A stretch of 64,000 nt of DNA from VAYN01 sp963702075 (GTDB lineage Bacteria > Actinomycetota > Thermoleophilia > Solirubrobacterales > 70-9), in the NCBI GenBank assembly GCA_963702075.1, contig OY969703.1, positions 2,418,001 through 2,482,000 on the forward strand, read 5' to 3'. Below, piece after piece: positions 22,402 to 31,469 of the stretch (position 1 is the first letter of the stretch; each line of letters begins with the position of its first letter). The notes beneath the pieces were generated by a model. That model searched no databases and was not told the origin of the DNA. It was given only the letters and a program-made list of their open reading frames with translations. The position numbers were made by a program, and so were the translations under genes.

Positions 22402-23514
22402 TCAGCTCTGCAAATACCGGTCGACCAGATCCACCTCTTGGAGCCGCCGCAGGCCCTCGCGGATGTCCTTGGCGCGCTGGGCGCCGACTCCGTCGACGGC
22501 GGCGAGCTCTTCGTCGGAGGCCGCAAGGACCTCCTCCAGCCCGCCCAGCTCGTGGGTGATCTTCTGGACGACAAGCTTGGGGATGCGAGGGACCCGACCC
22601 AGCACGCGATAGCCGCGCGGGCCGACCGCCAGGTCCAGGGTGTTGACCTTGCGGTCGTAGCCGAGCAACTCGGCGAGACGACCGAAGTCGAGAACGTCCT
22701 GGTGGGGCATGCGGCCGAGCGCCTGCAGAACCCCGGTCAGGTTCTGCTCGGAATCCTCGACCGAGTAGTCCCGGATCAGGGCGGTCTTGTCCGCGGCGAC
22801 GCCGACCATCGTCTCCTCCAGCTGCATCTCGATCAGACGGCCCTCGGTGCCGAGCTCGACGATGTAGCGCTCGACCTCGACCGCCATCCGCGTCACCAGC
22901 TCGGCCCGCTGCAGGGCCGAGAGCGCGTCGTGGAGGACGACGCCGCCGTCGAACTCGAGCTGCGTCAGCCGCGCCGAGACCTGGTCGAGGCGCTGGCGGT
23001 ACTTCTCGAGGGTGGCGAGGCCCTGGTTCGCTTTCGCGAGCACGGCCGGGATGTCCTGGAGGATGTACTTCGTGCCCTCGACGTAGAGGGAGACGACGTC
23101 GCGGCGCTGGGAGATCGCAATGACGAGTGCCGTGGTCTGTTTGGAGACGCGCTCGGCGGTGCGATGGCGGGTACCGGTCTCCGAGCTGAGGATCGTCGGA
23201 TCCGGCATCAGCTGGACGTTGGCCCAGGCGATCTTCGTCGCCTCGCCGTTGAGGACGATGGCGCCGTCCATCTTTGCCACTTGGTAAAGCATCGCCGGCG
23301 TGTAGTCGACGTCGAGCTTGATGCCGCCGGAGAGCAGGTGGGAGATGTCGTCGAGGTCGCCGACCACGAGCAGACCGCCGGTCCGCGAGTGGACGATGTT
23401 GTCGATTCCCTCTCGCAGGGCGCCACCAGGCGCGACTACATCGAGTGCTCTGAGGAGCCGGGGATCTTGGCGTTCTGAAAGCTCTTGAAGCTCATCCCCA
23501 GGTAATGAAGGCAT
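22402..23514 (-). CDS. disA: DNA integrity scanning protein DisA (diadenylate cyclase)
   Basis: 370-residue enzyme making cyclic di-AMP from two ATP, linked to DNA damage scanning. The DAC domain carries the two diagnostic motifs DGA (83-85) and RHR (116-118, GTRHRTAER). A helical linker follows, then helix-hairpin-helix DNA-binding repeats near the end (VDGVGAQRAKDIREGLRRL). Full family length. Followed by carD 60 bases downstream. c-di-AMP targets in this genome are not visible in the window. Confidence 0.97.
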   Translation of the reverse strand: MPSLPGDELQELSERQDPRLLRALDVVAPGGALREGIDNIVHSRTGGLLVVGDLDDISHLLSGGIKLDVDYTPAMLYQVAKMDGAIVLNGEATKIAWANVQLMPDPTILSSETGTRHRTAERVSKQTTALVIAISQRRDVVSLYVEGTKYILQDIPAVLAKANQGLATLEKYRQRLDQVSARLTQLEFDGGVVLHDALSALQRAELVTRMAVEVERYIVELGTEGRLIEMQLEETMVGVAADKTALIRDYSVEDSEQNLTGVLQALGRMPHQDVLDFGRLAELLGYDRKVNTLDLAVGPRGYRVLGRVPRIPKLVVQKITHELGGLEEVLAASDEELAAVDGVGAQRAKDIREGLRRLQEVDLVDRYLQS

Positions 23515-23604
23515 CGCCTAAGAGGATGGCAGAAACGGCTCTGGAATGCGGTCTGCTGCATTCCGAGTGGACAGGTCGGAATGGCGTTTGTCAAGTCGTG
23601 CGCC

Positions 23605-25017
23605 TCAGAGGTGAAATCGCCGGTGGTGCATATGGTGCTGGTCCTCTGCGGCAGGCTCGCCCGGGTCCCGGACATAAGCCCAGGTTAGTGCGGTGCCGAT
23701 CGCGGTCAACGCCACCGCGACCCAGGTGGAGCCGGCGACCGAGGCGGCAAACGAGTGGCCGTCGCCGAGCAGGGCGTGGAAAACGGCGCCGGTGGCTGCG
23801 AGGGCGACGGCGCCGGCGAGCACGCGGTCCATCGCGAGGACACCAGAGGCGATACCGGCTTTGTCTGCCGGCATCGCCGCCATCGCCGCAGTGGACATCG
23901 GCGCATAGACGAGTCCGAGGGCGATCCCAAACAGGAGGTACCCGACCAGCAGGAGAGCGTAGGGGCTGTCGGCCTGGAGGCGGGTGAGGACGAGAAGACC
24001 GATCAGACCGCAGGCCATCCCGGTGGTCATCAGGTGACGAGCACCGAAGCGTTTGATCAGGCGGCCGGAGAAGGGCGAAATGAAGATCATCGGCACGGTG
24101 ACCGGCAGGATCATCAGGCCGCTGAGGATCGGCGAATGGCCACGGACATCCTGGAGGTACTGGGGCTGGAAGAACATCACCGCCCAGTAGGCGCCGACGA
24201 GGGCGAAGGCAGCGGCGCTGGCGCCGAAGTAGGGGCCGTTGCGGAAGAGGCCGAATTCGACGATCGGGGCGCGGGCCCGGTGCTCGATCGCCCAGAAGGC
24301 AGCCAGGGCGACGAGGCCGACGACGACGAGGGCGACGACTGCTTCGGCGCTCCATGCGTCGGCTTGGACGAGTGCCAAGACGACGGCGGTGAGACCGACG
24401 CTTAGTGCCGCGAGACCCGGCCAGTCGATCCGATTGCCAGCGCCGGGGTCGGTCGACTCGGGGGCGGCCGCCAGCGTGATCGCGATCCCCAGCGCCGAGA
24501 CCGGCAGGTTCATCCAGAAGATCACCCGCCAGTCGATTTCGATCAGCAGACCGCCGGCCAGCGGGCCGATCGCCAGCGCCACCGCCGAGACCGCAGCCCA
24601 GATCCCGAGCGCCCGCGCCTGTTCCTCCGCTGGGAAGACGTTGCAGACCAGGGCCAACGAGAGCGAAAGCATCGGCGCCGCCCCCACCCCTTGCAGGACG
24701 CGGCCAAGGATCAGCGCATCCTGATCCCCCGCAGCACCGGAAACGACCGAGCCGAGCGCAAAGAAGACCATTCCGGCGAGAAAGACCCGCTTGCGCCCAA
24801 ACATGTCCCCCAGCCGCCCCGCGGTCACCACCAGCACCGCAATCGTCAGCAGGTAGCCGTTCATCACCCACTGCAACCCCTCCGAACTCGCATCCACGTC
24901 ATGCCGAATAGCCGGCAGCGCCAGCGCCACCACGGTCGAGTCCAGCATCAACAAAAACAAGCCCGCGCAAGCCCCCGCCAAGGTCCACCACTTCCGGTTC
25001 GCGTCGGTGATCCCCAT
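23605..25017 (-). CDS. MFS multidrug transporter, DHA2 family (14 TM)
   Basis: 470-residue proton-driven drug/efflux transporter of the EmrB/QacA type. About fourteen hydrophobic segments; motif A-like GRLGDMFGRKRVFLAG after segment 2 and the family-typical LDSTVVALALPAI in segment 1. I chose the ATG at 25017 (MGITDANRKW); a GTG seven codons upstream is possible. No regulator is adjacent. It ends 90 bases before disA on the same strand, and its upstream region holds the composite palindromic repeats. Confidence 0.9.
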   Translation of the reverse strand: MGITDANRKWWTLAGACAGLFLLMLDSTVVALALPAIRHDVDASSEGLQWVMNGYLLTIAVLVVTAGRLGDMFGRKRVFLAGMVFFALGSVVSGAAGDQDALILGRVLQGVGAAPMLSLSLALVCNVFPAEEQARALGIWAAVSAVALAIGPLAGGLLIEIDWRVIFWMNLPVSALGIAITLAAAPESTDPGAGNRIDWPGLAALSVGLTAVVLALVQADAWSAEAVVALVVVGLVALAAFWAIEHRARAPIVEFGLFRNGPYFGASAAAFALVGAYWAVMFFQPQYLQDVRGHSPILSGLMILPVTVPMIFISPFSGRLIKRFGARHLMTTGMACGLIGLLVLTRLQADSPYALLLVGYLLFGIALGLVYAPMSTAAMAAMPADKAGIASGVLAMDRVLAGAVALAATGAVFHALLGDGHSFAASVAGSTWVAVALTAIGTALTWAYVRDPGEPAAEDQHHMHHRRFHL

Positions 25018-25064
25018 CGCCGACGCGACGCTATACACGCTTCAGGACGAGAGCGCACCTGTAG

Positions 25065-25180
25065 GGAGGGACGGGTATCCCCTGACCTCCCGGGGTTCCT
25101 CGCCTCTAACTGAGCGTCTCTCGCTGAGTGATCTGTGCGAGGAACAGGACGCCGGTCGGCCAGGGGACACCCGTCCCTCC
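25065..25180 (-). repeat. Palindromic element family F3, copy 1
   Basis: Outer arms 25065-25087 and 25158-25180 pair at 21 of 23 positions. Both exceptions are A opposite C on this strand, which would be G-U pairs in a minus-strand transcript. An inner stem GTTCCTCGC/GCGAGGAAC and a conserved centre (GCGTCTCTCGCTGAGT) are shared with copy 2 at 55781-55896, while the outer arms differ in sequence and length. Confidence 0.82.
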
Positions 25181-25182
25181 AG

Positions 25183-25221
25183 CAACACGCTCAGGCAGAC
25201 GCCGTCAGTCAGAGCGTGTTG
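25183..25221. repeat. Linker hairpin between F3 and F1
   Basis: CAACACGCTC and GAGCGTGTTG form a perfect 10-bp stem around a centre containing GGCAGACGCC. The centre recurs between F3 and F1 near 55900 (TTAGACGCC) and next to F1 copy A near 1640 (GGCAGACGCC), so this is a third module of the composite repeat. Confidence 0.6.
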
Positions 25222-25224
25222 GAG

Positions 25225-25354
25225 AGGGGTCCGGTTGTCCTCCGGAGGAATGTTCGGCGATATGCAATCTGATGTTTGCGGCGCAGCCGCAGCAGGTTCT
25301 CCCCGCAGCAAAGCGGAGGGGAGGTCAATTCCGGAGGAGGACAACCGGACCCCT
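25225..25354 (+). repeat. Palindromic element family F1, copy B
   Basis: Arms 25225-25243 and 25336-25354 are perfectly complementary over 19 bp but differ from the arms of copies A and C at several positions. The roughly 90-base core is nearly the same as in copy C. The inner hairpin is TGCGGC-GCA-GCCGCA. Together with F3 copy 1 and the linker hairpin it fills the 361-base gene-free stretch between the MFS start (25017) and the aldo/keto reductase stop (25379). Confidence 0.85.
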
Positions 25355-25378
25355 GTACAGGAGCGGTTCGTCCCTCAG

Positions 25379-26512
25379 CTAATGAGACCCGACGAGGTCG
25401 CGTTGCGGATCGATGCCCCAGCGGGTACCGACGGCAGCGAGGTCGTCGGTTAGGGGCCAGCGGTCGGGGCGCTCTTCGCCTTCGTGCTCGGGATTGGCGC
25501 CCTTGAGGGCCATGCAGCCGGTGTTGTCGCCGATCGCGCGGATCTCGGCGAGGTCTTCGTCAGTGAGGCGGATCTCGGCGGGAAGGGCGGCAAGCTCGGC
25601 ACGCTTGTCCTCGATCGGGCGCGCCTCGGGGCCGATCTCCTGGATCAGGGTCGGGGAGACGGACTCGACCGCGGCGTGGGCGAGGTTCCAGTGACAGGCG
25701 AGGTGCATCGGGGTGAGCTCGTGGCGCTCGGCGACCGGGCGTAGGCGGTCGAGCTTCGCGAGGCCCGCCTCGATCCAGCCCGCCGGGCGGAACTTGCGGT
25801 GGTCGTGCTCGGCCAGCTCCATCCCAGGACGGACGTCGCCCCAGAAGAGGCCGCCGTAGTCAACGACCCGGGTCAGCACCTTGACGTCGTGCTTGGCGGC
25901 CGCGTCGAGGCAGAGCTCGCCGGGCCAGGGCTCGAGCGGATTGAGGATGATCATCGCCCAGTCGATCTGCTCGCCGAAGCGCTCGAGACAGGCGATCAGG
26001 TCGAGGGTGAAACCGTTGGCCGGTCCCGGCGCGACGCCGATCCGGCTCGCCAGGCCCTCCTCGCGCAGCGCCGCCATCGCCTCCCAGACAACCTCGCTGG
26101 AGTAGCCGATGCGGTCGGGGTTGTGGAGCAGCAGCAGGTCGAAGGAGTCGGCGCCAGTCCGCTCCAGGCTCTTCTCCGTCGCCATCCGCAGGTAGTCGCC
26201 ATACCCGTCCGCCTTCCGCAGGCGCGGGTCGGTGAAGCGCGGAAAGCCTTTCGGCCCGTCGCGTTCGCCCTCGTAGAAGTCATGCCCGACGGCGCCGATC
26301 AGACAGTACTCGTCGCGCGACACCCCCGCCAGCGCCCGCCCCAGGACCCGATCGGCCTCACCCTGCCCGTAGGCGTCGGCGGTCAGGACCGTGTCGATGC
26401 CGTTGCCGGGGCTCAACAGCGCTTCCAACCGCTCCTCGGCGATCGCCTCCCCGAAGTGGAGGAAACGCCCTCCACTCCAGGTGCCGATCGCGGCCCGACC
26501 CGGCTCCTTCAC
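25379..26512 (-). CDS. Aldo/keto reductase family protein
   Basis: 377-residue (beta/alpha)8 oxidoreductase of the aldo/keto reductase superfamily. The active-site Asp-Tyr pair is in IDTVLTADAYGQGEADRVLGRAL, followed by YLRMATEKSLERTGADSFDLLLLHNPDR, a typical AKR strand and helix. The NADPH-binding C-terminal motif is poorly conserved. Substrate unknown. It ends 14 codons' distance before the F1 repeat and lies just downstream of clpC on the same strand with a 13-base gap, so it may be read from the clpC transcript. Confidence 0.83.
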   Translation of the reverse strand: MKEPGRAAIGTWSGGRFLHFGEAIAEERLEALLSPGNGIDTVLTADAYGQGEADRVLGRALAGVSRDEYCLIGAVGHDFYEGERDGPKGFPRFTDPRLRKADGYGDYLRMATEKSLERTGADSFDLLLLHNPDRIGYSSEVVWEAMAALREEGLASRIGVAPGPANGFTLDLIACLERFGEQIDWAMIILNPLEPWPGELCLDAAAKHDVKVLTRVVDYGGLFWGDVRPGMELAEHDHRKFRPAGWIEAGLAKLDRLRPVAERHELTPMHLACHWNLAHAAVESVSPTLIQEIGPEARPIEDKRAELAALPAEIRLTDEDLAEIRAIGDNTGCMALKGANPEHEGEERPDRWPLTDDLAAVGTRWGIDPQRDLVGSH

Positions 26513-26525
26513 AATCTTGCTCCGA

Positions 26526-29111
26526 TTAGGGCTGGACGTCGGCGGCGGAGTCGGCGCTGTCCTCGTCGGACCCGCCCTCGCCGTCGTCCTTCTTCGCCCC
26601 GACGCCGACCTTCTCGCGCTCCGGCTGGGCTTTGCGCTTCGGCTTCTTCGGAACGATGATCTCGAGACTGAGCGGTTTGTCCTCCTCGTCGCCGCTCTCG
26701 TCGCGGCTGACCATCACCGTCGAGCCGGGGGTCATCTCGCCCTGGCGCAGGACTTCGTCGGCGAGTGGGTCCTCGATGTAGCGCTGGATCGCCCGACGCA
26801 GCGGGCGGGCGCCCATCGAGGGGTCCCAGCCTTTGTCGACCAGGAGGTCCTTAGCCTCGTCGGTCAGCTCCAGCTGCAGTTCGTGCTCGGCGACCTGGAC
26901 GCGGACGCGGTTGATCATCAGGTCGACGATCTCCTTGACCTCGTCCTTGGCGAGCTTGTGGAAGACGATTACCTCGTCGATCCGGTTGAGGAACTCCGGC
27001 CGGAAGACTTTTTTCAGGTCGGACATGATCCGGTTCTTCATGTCGCCGTAGGACATGCCGGTCTCGTCGGAAACGGTGAACCCGATCGAGGTGTTCTTCG
27101 AGATCTCGCCGGCGCCGATGTTCGAGGTCATGATCACGATCGCGTTGCGGAAGTCCACGGTGCGGCCCTGGGCGTCGGTGAGGCGCCCGTCCTCGAGGAT
27201 CTGCAGGAGGATGTTGAAGACGTCCGGGTGCGCCTTCTCGATCTCGTCGAGAAGCAGCACCGAGTACGGCTTGCGCCGCACGGCCTCGGTCAGCTGGCCG
27301 CCCTCGTCGTAGCCGATGTAGCCAGGAGGCGAGCCGACCAGGCGGCTGACCGCGTGCTTCTCCATGTACTCGGACATGTCGATCCGGACCATCGCCTCCT
27401 CGTCGCCGAAGAGGAACTCGGCGAGGGTGCGGGCGAGCTCGGTCTTGCCGACCCCGGAGGGGCCGAGGAAGATGAATGAGCCGGCGGGCCGCTTCGGGTC
27501 CTTGATCCCGGCGCGGGAGCGGCGGATCGCCTTCGAGACGGCGGTTATCGCCACCTCCTGGCCGATCACCCGCTTGTGGAGCTCCTCCTCCATGCGGATC
27601 AGTTTCTTGGTCTCGGCCTCGGTCAGCTTGAAGACGGGGATGCCGGTCCACATCGAGACGATGTCGGCGATCTCCTCCTCGCCGACCTCGGGCCGCTCGC
27701 CGTTCTCACCCTCGGCCCACTCGTCTTCGAGCTGGCGCTTGCGGGTGGTCAACTGGCGCTCGGTGTCGCGCAGGTTGGCGGCCTTTTCGAACTCCTGGGC
27801 CTCGATCGCGGACTCCTTTTCGCGCCGCGTCGTCTCGATTTCCTCCTCGAGATCGCGGTAGACGGGCGGAGAGCTCATCGACTTGATCCGCATCCGCGAG
27901 CCGGCCTCGTCGATCAGGTCGATCGCCTTGTCCGGCAGGAAGCGGTCGGAGATGTAGCGGTCGGCGAGCTCGGCGGCGGCTTCGAGCGCGTCGTCGCGAA
28001 TCGTCACCCGGTGGTGCTGTTCGTAGCGCTCGCGCAGCCCTTCGAGGATCTTCACGGTGTCCTCGGGCGAGGGCTGGTCGACCTTGATCTGGGCGAAACG
28101 ACGCTCCAGCGCCGAGTCGCGCTCGAGGTACTTGCGGTACTCGTCGAGGGTGGTGGCGCCGATCGTCTGCAGCTCGCCGCGGGCCAGGGCCGGCTTCAGG
28201 ATCGAGGCCGCGTCGATCGCGCCCTCGGCGGCGCCGGCGCCGACCAGGTTGTGGAGCTCGTCGATGAAGAGGATGATGTCGCCGCGCTGGGTGATCTCTT
28301 TCATCACCTTCTTGAGGCGCTCCTCGAACTCGCCGCGGTACTTGGAGCCGGCGACCAGGGCGGCCAGGTCCAGCGTGTAGATCTGCTTGTTCTTCAACAG
28401 CTCGGGGACTTCGCCCTTGTTGATGCGGGCGGCGAGGCCCTCGACGACGGCGGTCTTGCCGACGCCCGGCTCGCCCAGCAGCACCGGGTTGTTCTTGGTT
28501 CGGCGGGAGAGGATCTGCATGATCCGCTCGATCTCGGTTTCGCGACCGATCACCGGGTCGAGCTTGCCCTCCTCGGCGAGGCGGGTGAGGTTGCGCCCGA
28601 ACTGGTCGAGCAGTTTCGAAGACTTTTTGCCCTCGCCCGAGCCACCGCCACTGCCGCCGCCCTGGCGGCGGCCGCCGGGACCCGACAGCATGCGGATGAC
28701 CTCGTTGCGGATCTTGTCGCTGTCGGCGTCGAAGTCGAGCAGGATGCGGGCGGCAACGCCCTCGTTCTCACGCACGAGGCCGAGCAGGATGTGCTCGGTG
28801 CCGATGTAGTTGTGGCCGAGGGAGAGCGCCTCGCGCAGCGCCAGCTCCAGCACCTTCTTGGCGCGCGGGGTGAACGGGATCTGGCCGGAGGTGACCTCCT
28901 CGCCCGAGCCGACGATCCGGACGACCTGAGAGCGCACTCGTTCGACGGTGATGTCGAGCGACTCGAGGACGCGGGCAGCAAGGCCCTCCTCCTCGCGGAG
29001 CAGTCCGAGCAGGATGTGCTCGGTGCCGATGTAGTTGTGCTTGAGCGTCCGGGCCTCCTCCTGCGCTAGGACGACGACCTGGCGAGCCCTCTCAGTGAAT
29101 CGCTCGAACAA
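26526..29111 (-). CDS. clpC: ATP-dependent Clp protease ATP-binding subunit ClpC
   Basis: 861-residue Hsp100 unfoldase that feeds substrates to ClpP. Order: double Clp-N repeat (1-145), first AAA+ module with Walker A GEPGVGKTAVVEG and Walker B IILFIDELHNLVGAG, UVR-containing middle domain (about 420-470), second AAA+ module with GPSGVGKTELARTLAEF, and the ClpP-docking loop region. The last 50 residues form a Lys-then-acidic tail (DDGEGGSDEDSADSAAD) that is unusual in length. No HspR or CtsR operator could be recognised in the 206-base upstream region, which has a small CCGGG/CCCGG hairpin. Confidence 0.97.
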   Translation of the reverse strand: MFERFTERARQVVVLAQEEARTLKHNYIGTEHILLGLLREEEGLAARVLESLDITVERVRSQVVRIVGSGEEVTSGQIPFTPRAKKVLELALREALSLGHNYIGTEHILLGLVRENEGVAARILLDFDADSDKIRNEVIRMLSGPGGRRQGGGSGGGSGEGKKSSKLLDQFGRNLTRLAEEGKLDPVIGRETEIERIMQILSRRTKNNPVLLGEPGVGKTAVVEGLAARINKGEVPELLKNKQIYTLDLAALVAGSKYRGEFEERLKKVMKEITQRGDIILFIDELHNLVGAGAAEGAIDAASILKPALARGELQTIGATTLDEYRKYLERDSALERRFAQIKVDQPSPEDTVKILEGLRERYEQHHRVTIRDDALEAAAELADRYISDRFLPDKAIDLIDEAGSRMRIKSMSSPPVYRDLEEEIETTRREKESAIEAQEFEKAANLRDTERQLTTRKRQLEDEWAEGENGERPEVGEEEIADIVSMWTGIPVFKLTEAETKKLIRMEEELHKRVIGQEVAITAVSKAIRRSRAGIKDPKRPAGSFIFLGPSGVGKTELARTLAEFLFGDEEAMVRIDMSEYMEKHAVSRLVGSPPGYIGYDEGGQLTEAVRRKPYSVLLLDEIEKAHPDVFNILLQILEDGRLTDAQGRTVDFRNAIVIMTSNIGAGEISKNTSIGFTVSDETGMSYGDMKNRIMSDLKKVFRPEFLNRIDEVIVFHKLAKDEVKEIVDLMINRVRVQVAEHELQLELTDEAKDLLVDKGWDPSMGARPLRRAIQRYIEDPLADEVLRQGEMTPGSTVMVSRDESGDEEDKPLSLEIIVPKKPKRKAQPEREKVGVGAKKDDGEGGSDEDSADSAADVQP

Positions 29112-29317
29112 TGAAGACCTCTTCCTGGTTGAACAAACCCGGGAAACCCGGATTCGTACCGCCGGACACCCTGTTCCCTTTATCGGGAGGCGCCCATCTG
29201 TCCCTTTACTCTACCGGGCGCGTACGTCCGGCTTCGGGTGCAGTTAGGGCGCTAAGAGCGACTTTTCACGCGGGACTCGTCACGTTTGCGCCCGAATGCA
29301 GGCGCAGACCGTGTACC

Positions 29318-30811
29318 TCAGGTCCGCATTGCTGGAAAGAGCAGGACTTCCCGTAGCGTTTTGGCGCCGGTAAACATCATCACCAGGCGGTCGATCCCGA
29401 GGCCGACACCGCCGGTAGGCGGCATCCCCTGTTCCAGCGCTTCGACGAAGGCCTCGTCGTAGGGTTGGGCCTCTTCGTCGCCGCGCTCGCCCTCGGTGGC
29501 CTGTTCCTCGAAGCGGCGCCGCTGCTCGTCGGGATCGTTGAGCTCGGTGAAGGAGTTGGCGACCTCGACGCCGCCGACGAAGGCCTCCCAGCGCTCGACC
29601 ATCCCCTCCTCGGAGCGATGTCGCTTGGCGAAGGGCGAGAGCTCGACCGGGTAGTCGAAGACGAAGGTCGGCTGAATCAGCCCGGGCTCGACCTCCTTCG
29701 AGAGAAGCCCGTCGACCAGCTTGCCCCAACCCTCCTTCGGGTCCGGCTCGGTCCCCATCGCCTTGGCCAGCGCCTCGCGGGTCGGGTGCATGACGATGTC
29801 GATCCCGGAGCGCTCGAGGATCGCCTCGCGCAGGGTGATCCGCCGCCACGGCGGCCGGAAGTCGACCTCGACCTCGCCGCGCTTCACCTTCGTCGTCCCC
29901 AGCACCCGCTCGGCGACCTCGGCGACCACCAGCTCGAGGTCGTGGGCGGTCTTCTCGTAGTCGGCGTAGGCCTCGTACCACTCCAGCATCGTGAACTCGG
30001 GGTTGTGCTTGTGGGAGACGCCCTCGTTGCGGAAGTCCTTACCGAGCTCGTAGACGCGGTCGATGCCGCCGACGACCAGTTTCTTCAGGTACAGCTCAGT
30101 CGCGATCCGCAGGTAGAAGTCGCGGTCGAGGGCGTTGTGGTGAGTGGTGAACGGCCGCGCCAGGGCGCCGCCGTAGAGCGGCTGCAGGACCGGCGTCTCG
30201 ACCTCCACGAACCCGTGCTCGTCGAACCAGCGGCGGATCTCGGAGATCGTGCGGGCGCGGGTGCGGAAGGCGCGGCGACTCTCCTCGTTGGCGATCAGGT
30301 CGAGCTCGCGGCGGCGGAAGCGGGTCTCGGTGTCCTCGAGGCCGTGGAACTTGTCGGGCGGTGGGCGCAGACTCTTGGCCAGCAAGCGCCAGTGGTCGAT
30401 CGAGAGCGAGAGCTCACCACCGCGGCGGGTCGCCATCGCCGTGCCCTCGGCGCCGACGATGTCGCCGAGGTCGAGGTCGACGAGCAGCGCGTAGGCCTCC
30501 TCACCGAGCAGGTCCTGGCGGGCGTGCAGCTGGATCTGGCCGCTGCCGTCACGGACGTCGAGGAAGCAGGCCTTGCCGTGACCGCGACGGGCGACGATCC
30601 GGCCGGCGACCCGGTGGCGCGACTCGGTCTCCATCCCCGGCGCCAGCCCCTCGTGCGCGGCCCGCACCTCGACGATCTCCTCGCGCCCGGAGAACTCGTG
30701 CGGGAACGGCTCGATCCCGGCCTCGCGAATCCGCTCCAGCTTCGCGCGCCGGTCCTCGAGGACCTGCGAGAGGTCCTGCTGCTGCTCCTGCGGGGAAGGG
30801 GGCTCGCTCAT
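29318..30811 (-). CDS. lysS: Lysyl-tRNA synthetase, class II
   Basis: 497-residue class IIb synthetase attaching lysine to tRNA-Lys. An N-terminal OB-fold anticodon domain (about 60-165) precedes the catalytic core with motif 1 (HGFVEVETPVLQP), motif 2 (FRNEGVSHKHNPEFTMLEWYEAY) and motif 3 (GVGLGIDRLVMMFTG). The region before the OB fold is short. It follows greA by 22 bases on the same strand, a common arrangement, and precedes clpC. Confidence 0.97.
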   Translation of the reverse strand: MSEPPSPQEQQQDLSQVLEDRRAKLERIREAGIEPFPHEFSGREEIVEVRAAHEGLAPGMETESRHRVAGRIVARRGHGKACFLDVRDGSGQIQLHARQDLLGEEAYALLVDLDLGDIVGAEGTAMATRRGGELSLSIDHWRLLAKSLRPPPDKFHGLEDTETRFRRRELDLIANEESRRAFRTRARTISEIRRWFDEHGFVEVETPVLQPLYGGALARPFTTHHNALDRDFYLRIATELYLKKLVVGGIDRVYELGKDFRNEGVSHKHNPEFTMLEWYEAYADYEKTAHDLELVVAEVAERVLGTTKVKRGEVEVDFRPPWRRITLREAILERSGIDIVMHPTREALAKAMGTEPDPKEGWGKLVDGLLSKEVEPGLIQPTFVFDYPVELSPFAKRHRSEEGMVERWEAFVGGVEVANSFTELNDPDEQRRRFEEQATEGERGDEEAQPYDEAFVEALEQGMPPTGGVGLGIDRLVMMFTGAKTLREVLLFPAMRT

Positions 30812-30833
30812 CGAGGGGCGAGCCTACCGTCCC

Positions 30834-31310
30834 TCAAGCCTTCTCGATCTTGGTGATTTTGAGTTTTTTCTTCGGCCCGCGCGGGACCTCGACGGTGACG
30901 ATGTCGTTGCGCTTTTTCCCGATCAGCGCTTTGCCGATCGGCGACTCGTTGGAGAGCTTGTGCTCCAGCGGGTTGGCCTCGGTCGAGCCGACGATCTGGA
31001 ATTTCTGCGAGTCGCCGGTCTTCTGGTCTTTGACGTGGACGATCGAGCCGAAGGCGACCTCGTCGGTGCTGATCGCCTTCTCGTCGATCACCTGGGCGCG
31101 GCGGAGTTTCTCCTCGAGCTGGGCGATCCGCGCCTCGAGCAGGGCCTGTTCGTTCTTGGCGTCGTCGTATTCGGCGTTCTCGGAGATGTCGCCGAATTCG
31201 CGCGCCTCCTTGATCCGGGCCGCGACCTCGCGCCGTTTGGTCGTCGAGAGGAACTCGATCTCCTCTTTCAGTTTTTCCAGTCCCTCGGGAGTGATGACGG
31301 CCTGACGCAC
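30834..31310 (-). CDS. greA: Transcription elongation factor GreA
   Basis: 158-residue factor that rescues backtracked RNA polymerase by stimulating transcript cleavage. The N-terminal antiparallel coiled coil (about 8-75) carries the two tip acidic residues in GDISENAEYDDAKNEQ, and the C-terminal FKBP-like domain ends SPIGKALIGKKRNDIVTVEVP. The GTG start (31310) gives the usual length and MRQAVITPEG opening; longer in-frame upstream sequence includes the leader hairpin and is not coding. Same strand as lysS downstream and dus upstream. Confidence 0.96.
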   Translation of the reverse strand: MRQAVITPEGLEKLKEEIEFLSTTKRREVAARIKEAREFGDISENAEYDDAKNEQALLEARIAQLEEKLRRAQVIDEKAISTDEVAFGSIVHVKDQKTGDSQKFQIVGSTEANPLEHKLSNESPIGKALIGKKRNDIVTVEVPRGPKKKLKITKIEKA

Positions 31311-31334
31311 TTGACGACCTCGCTTTGGATTGAA

Positions 31335-31357
31335 AAGGGGAGCCTGGCCGGTCCCCT
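31335..31357 (-). terminator. Hairpin with T-run between dus and greA
   Basis: On the minus strand AGGGGACC-loop-GGCTCCCCT is followed by TTTTC, a plausible intrinsic terminator after dus or a leader element of greA, 25 bases before its start codon. Confidence 0.4.
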
Positions 31358-31469
31358 CAGACCTAAAAAAACGCGCCTGATGCGGCCAGCGACGGCGGCA
31401 TCCCAGGCACGGAGTCGCGGGATTATAGCGGGGTGGCCGGCCGGCCAAGGTGGGCTCTGGACGCCCTGT

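Noticed and set aside
25042..25344. A 100-codon open frame across the F3/F1 repeats, with a look-alike at 55745-56254
   Set aside because: Both read the same repeat cores in the same frame (for example DCISPNIPPE), are disrupted by the hairpin arms, and have no ribosome site or family.
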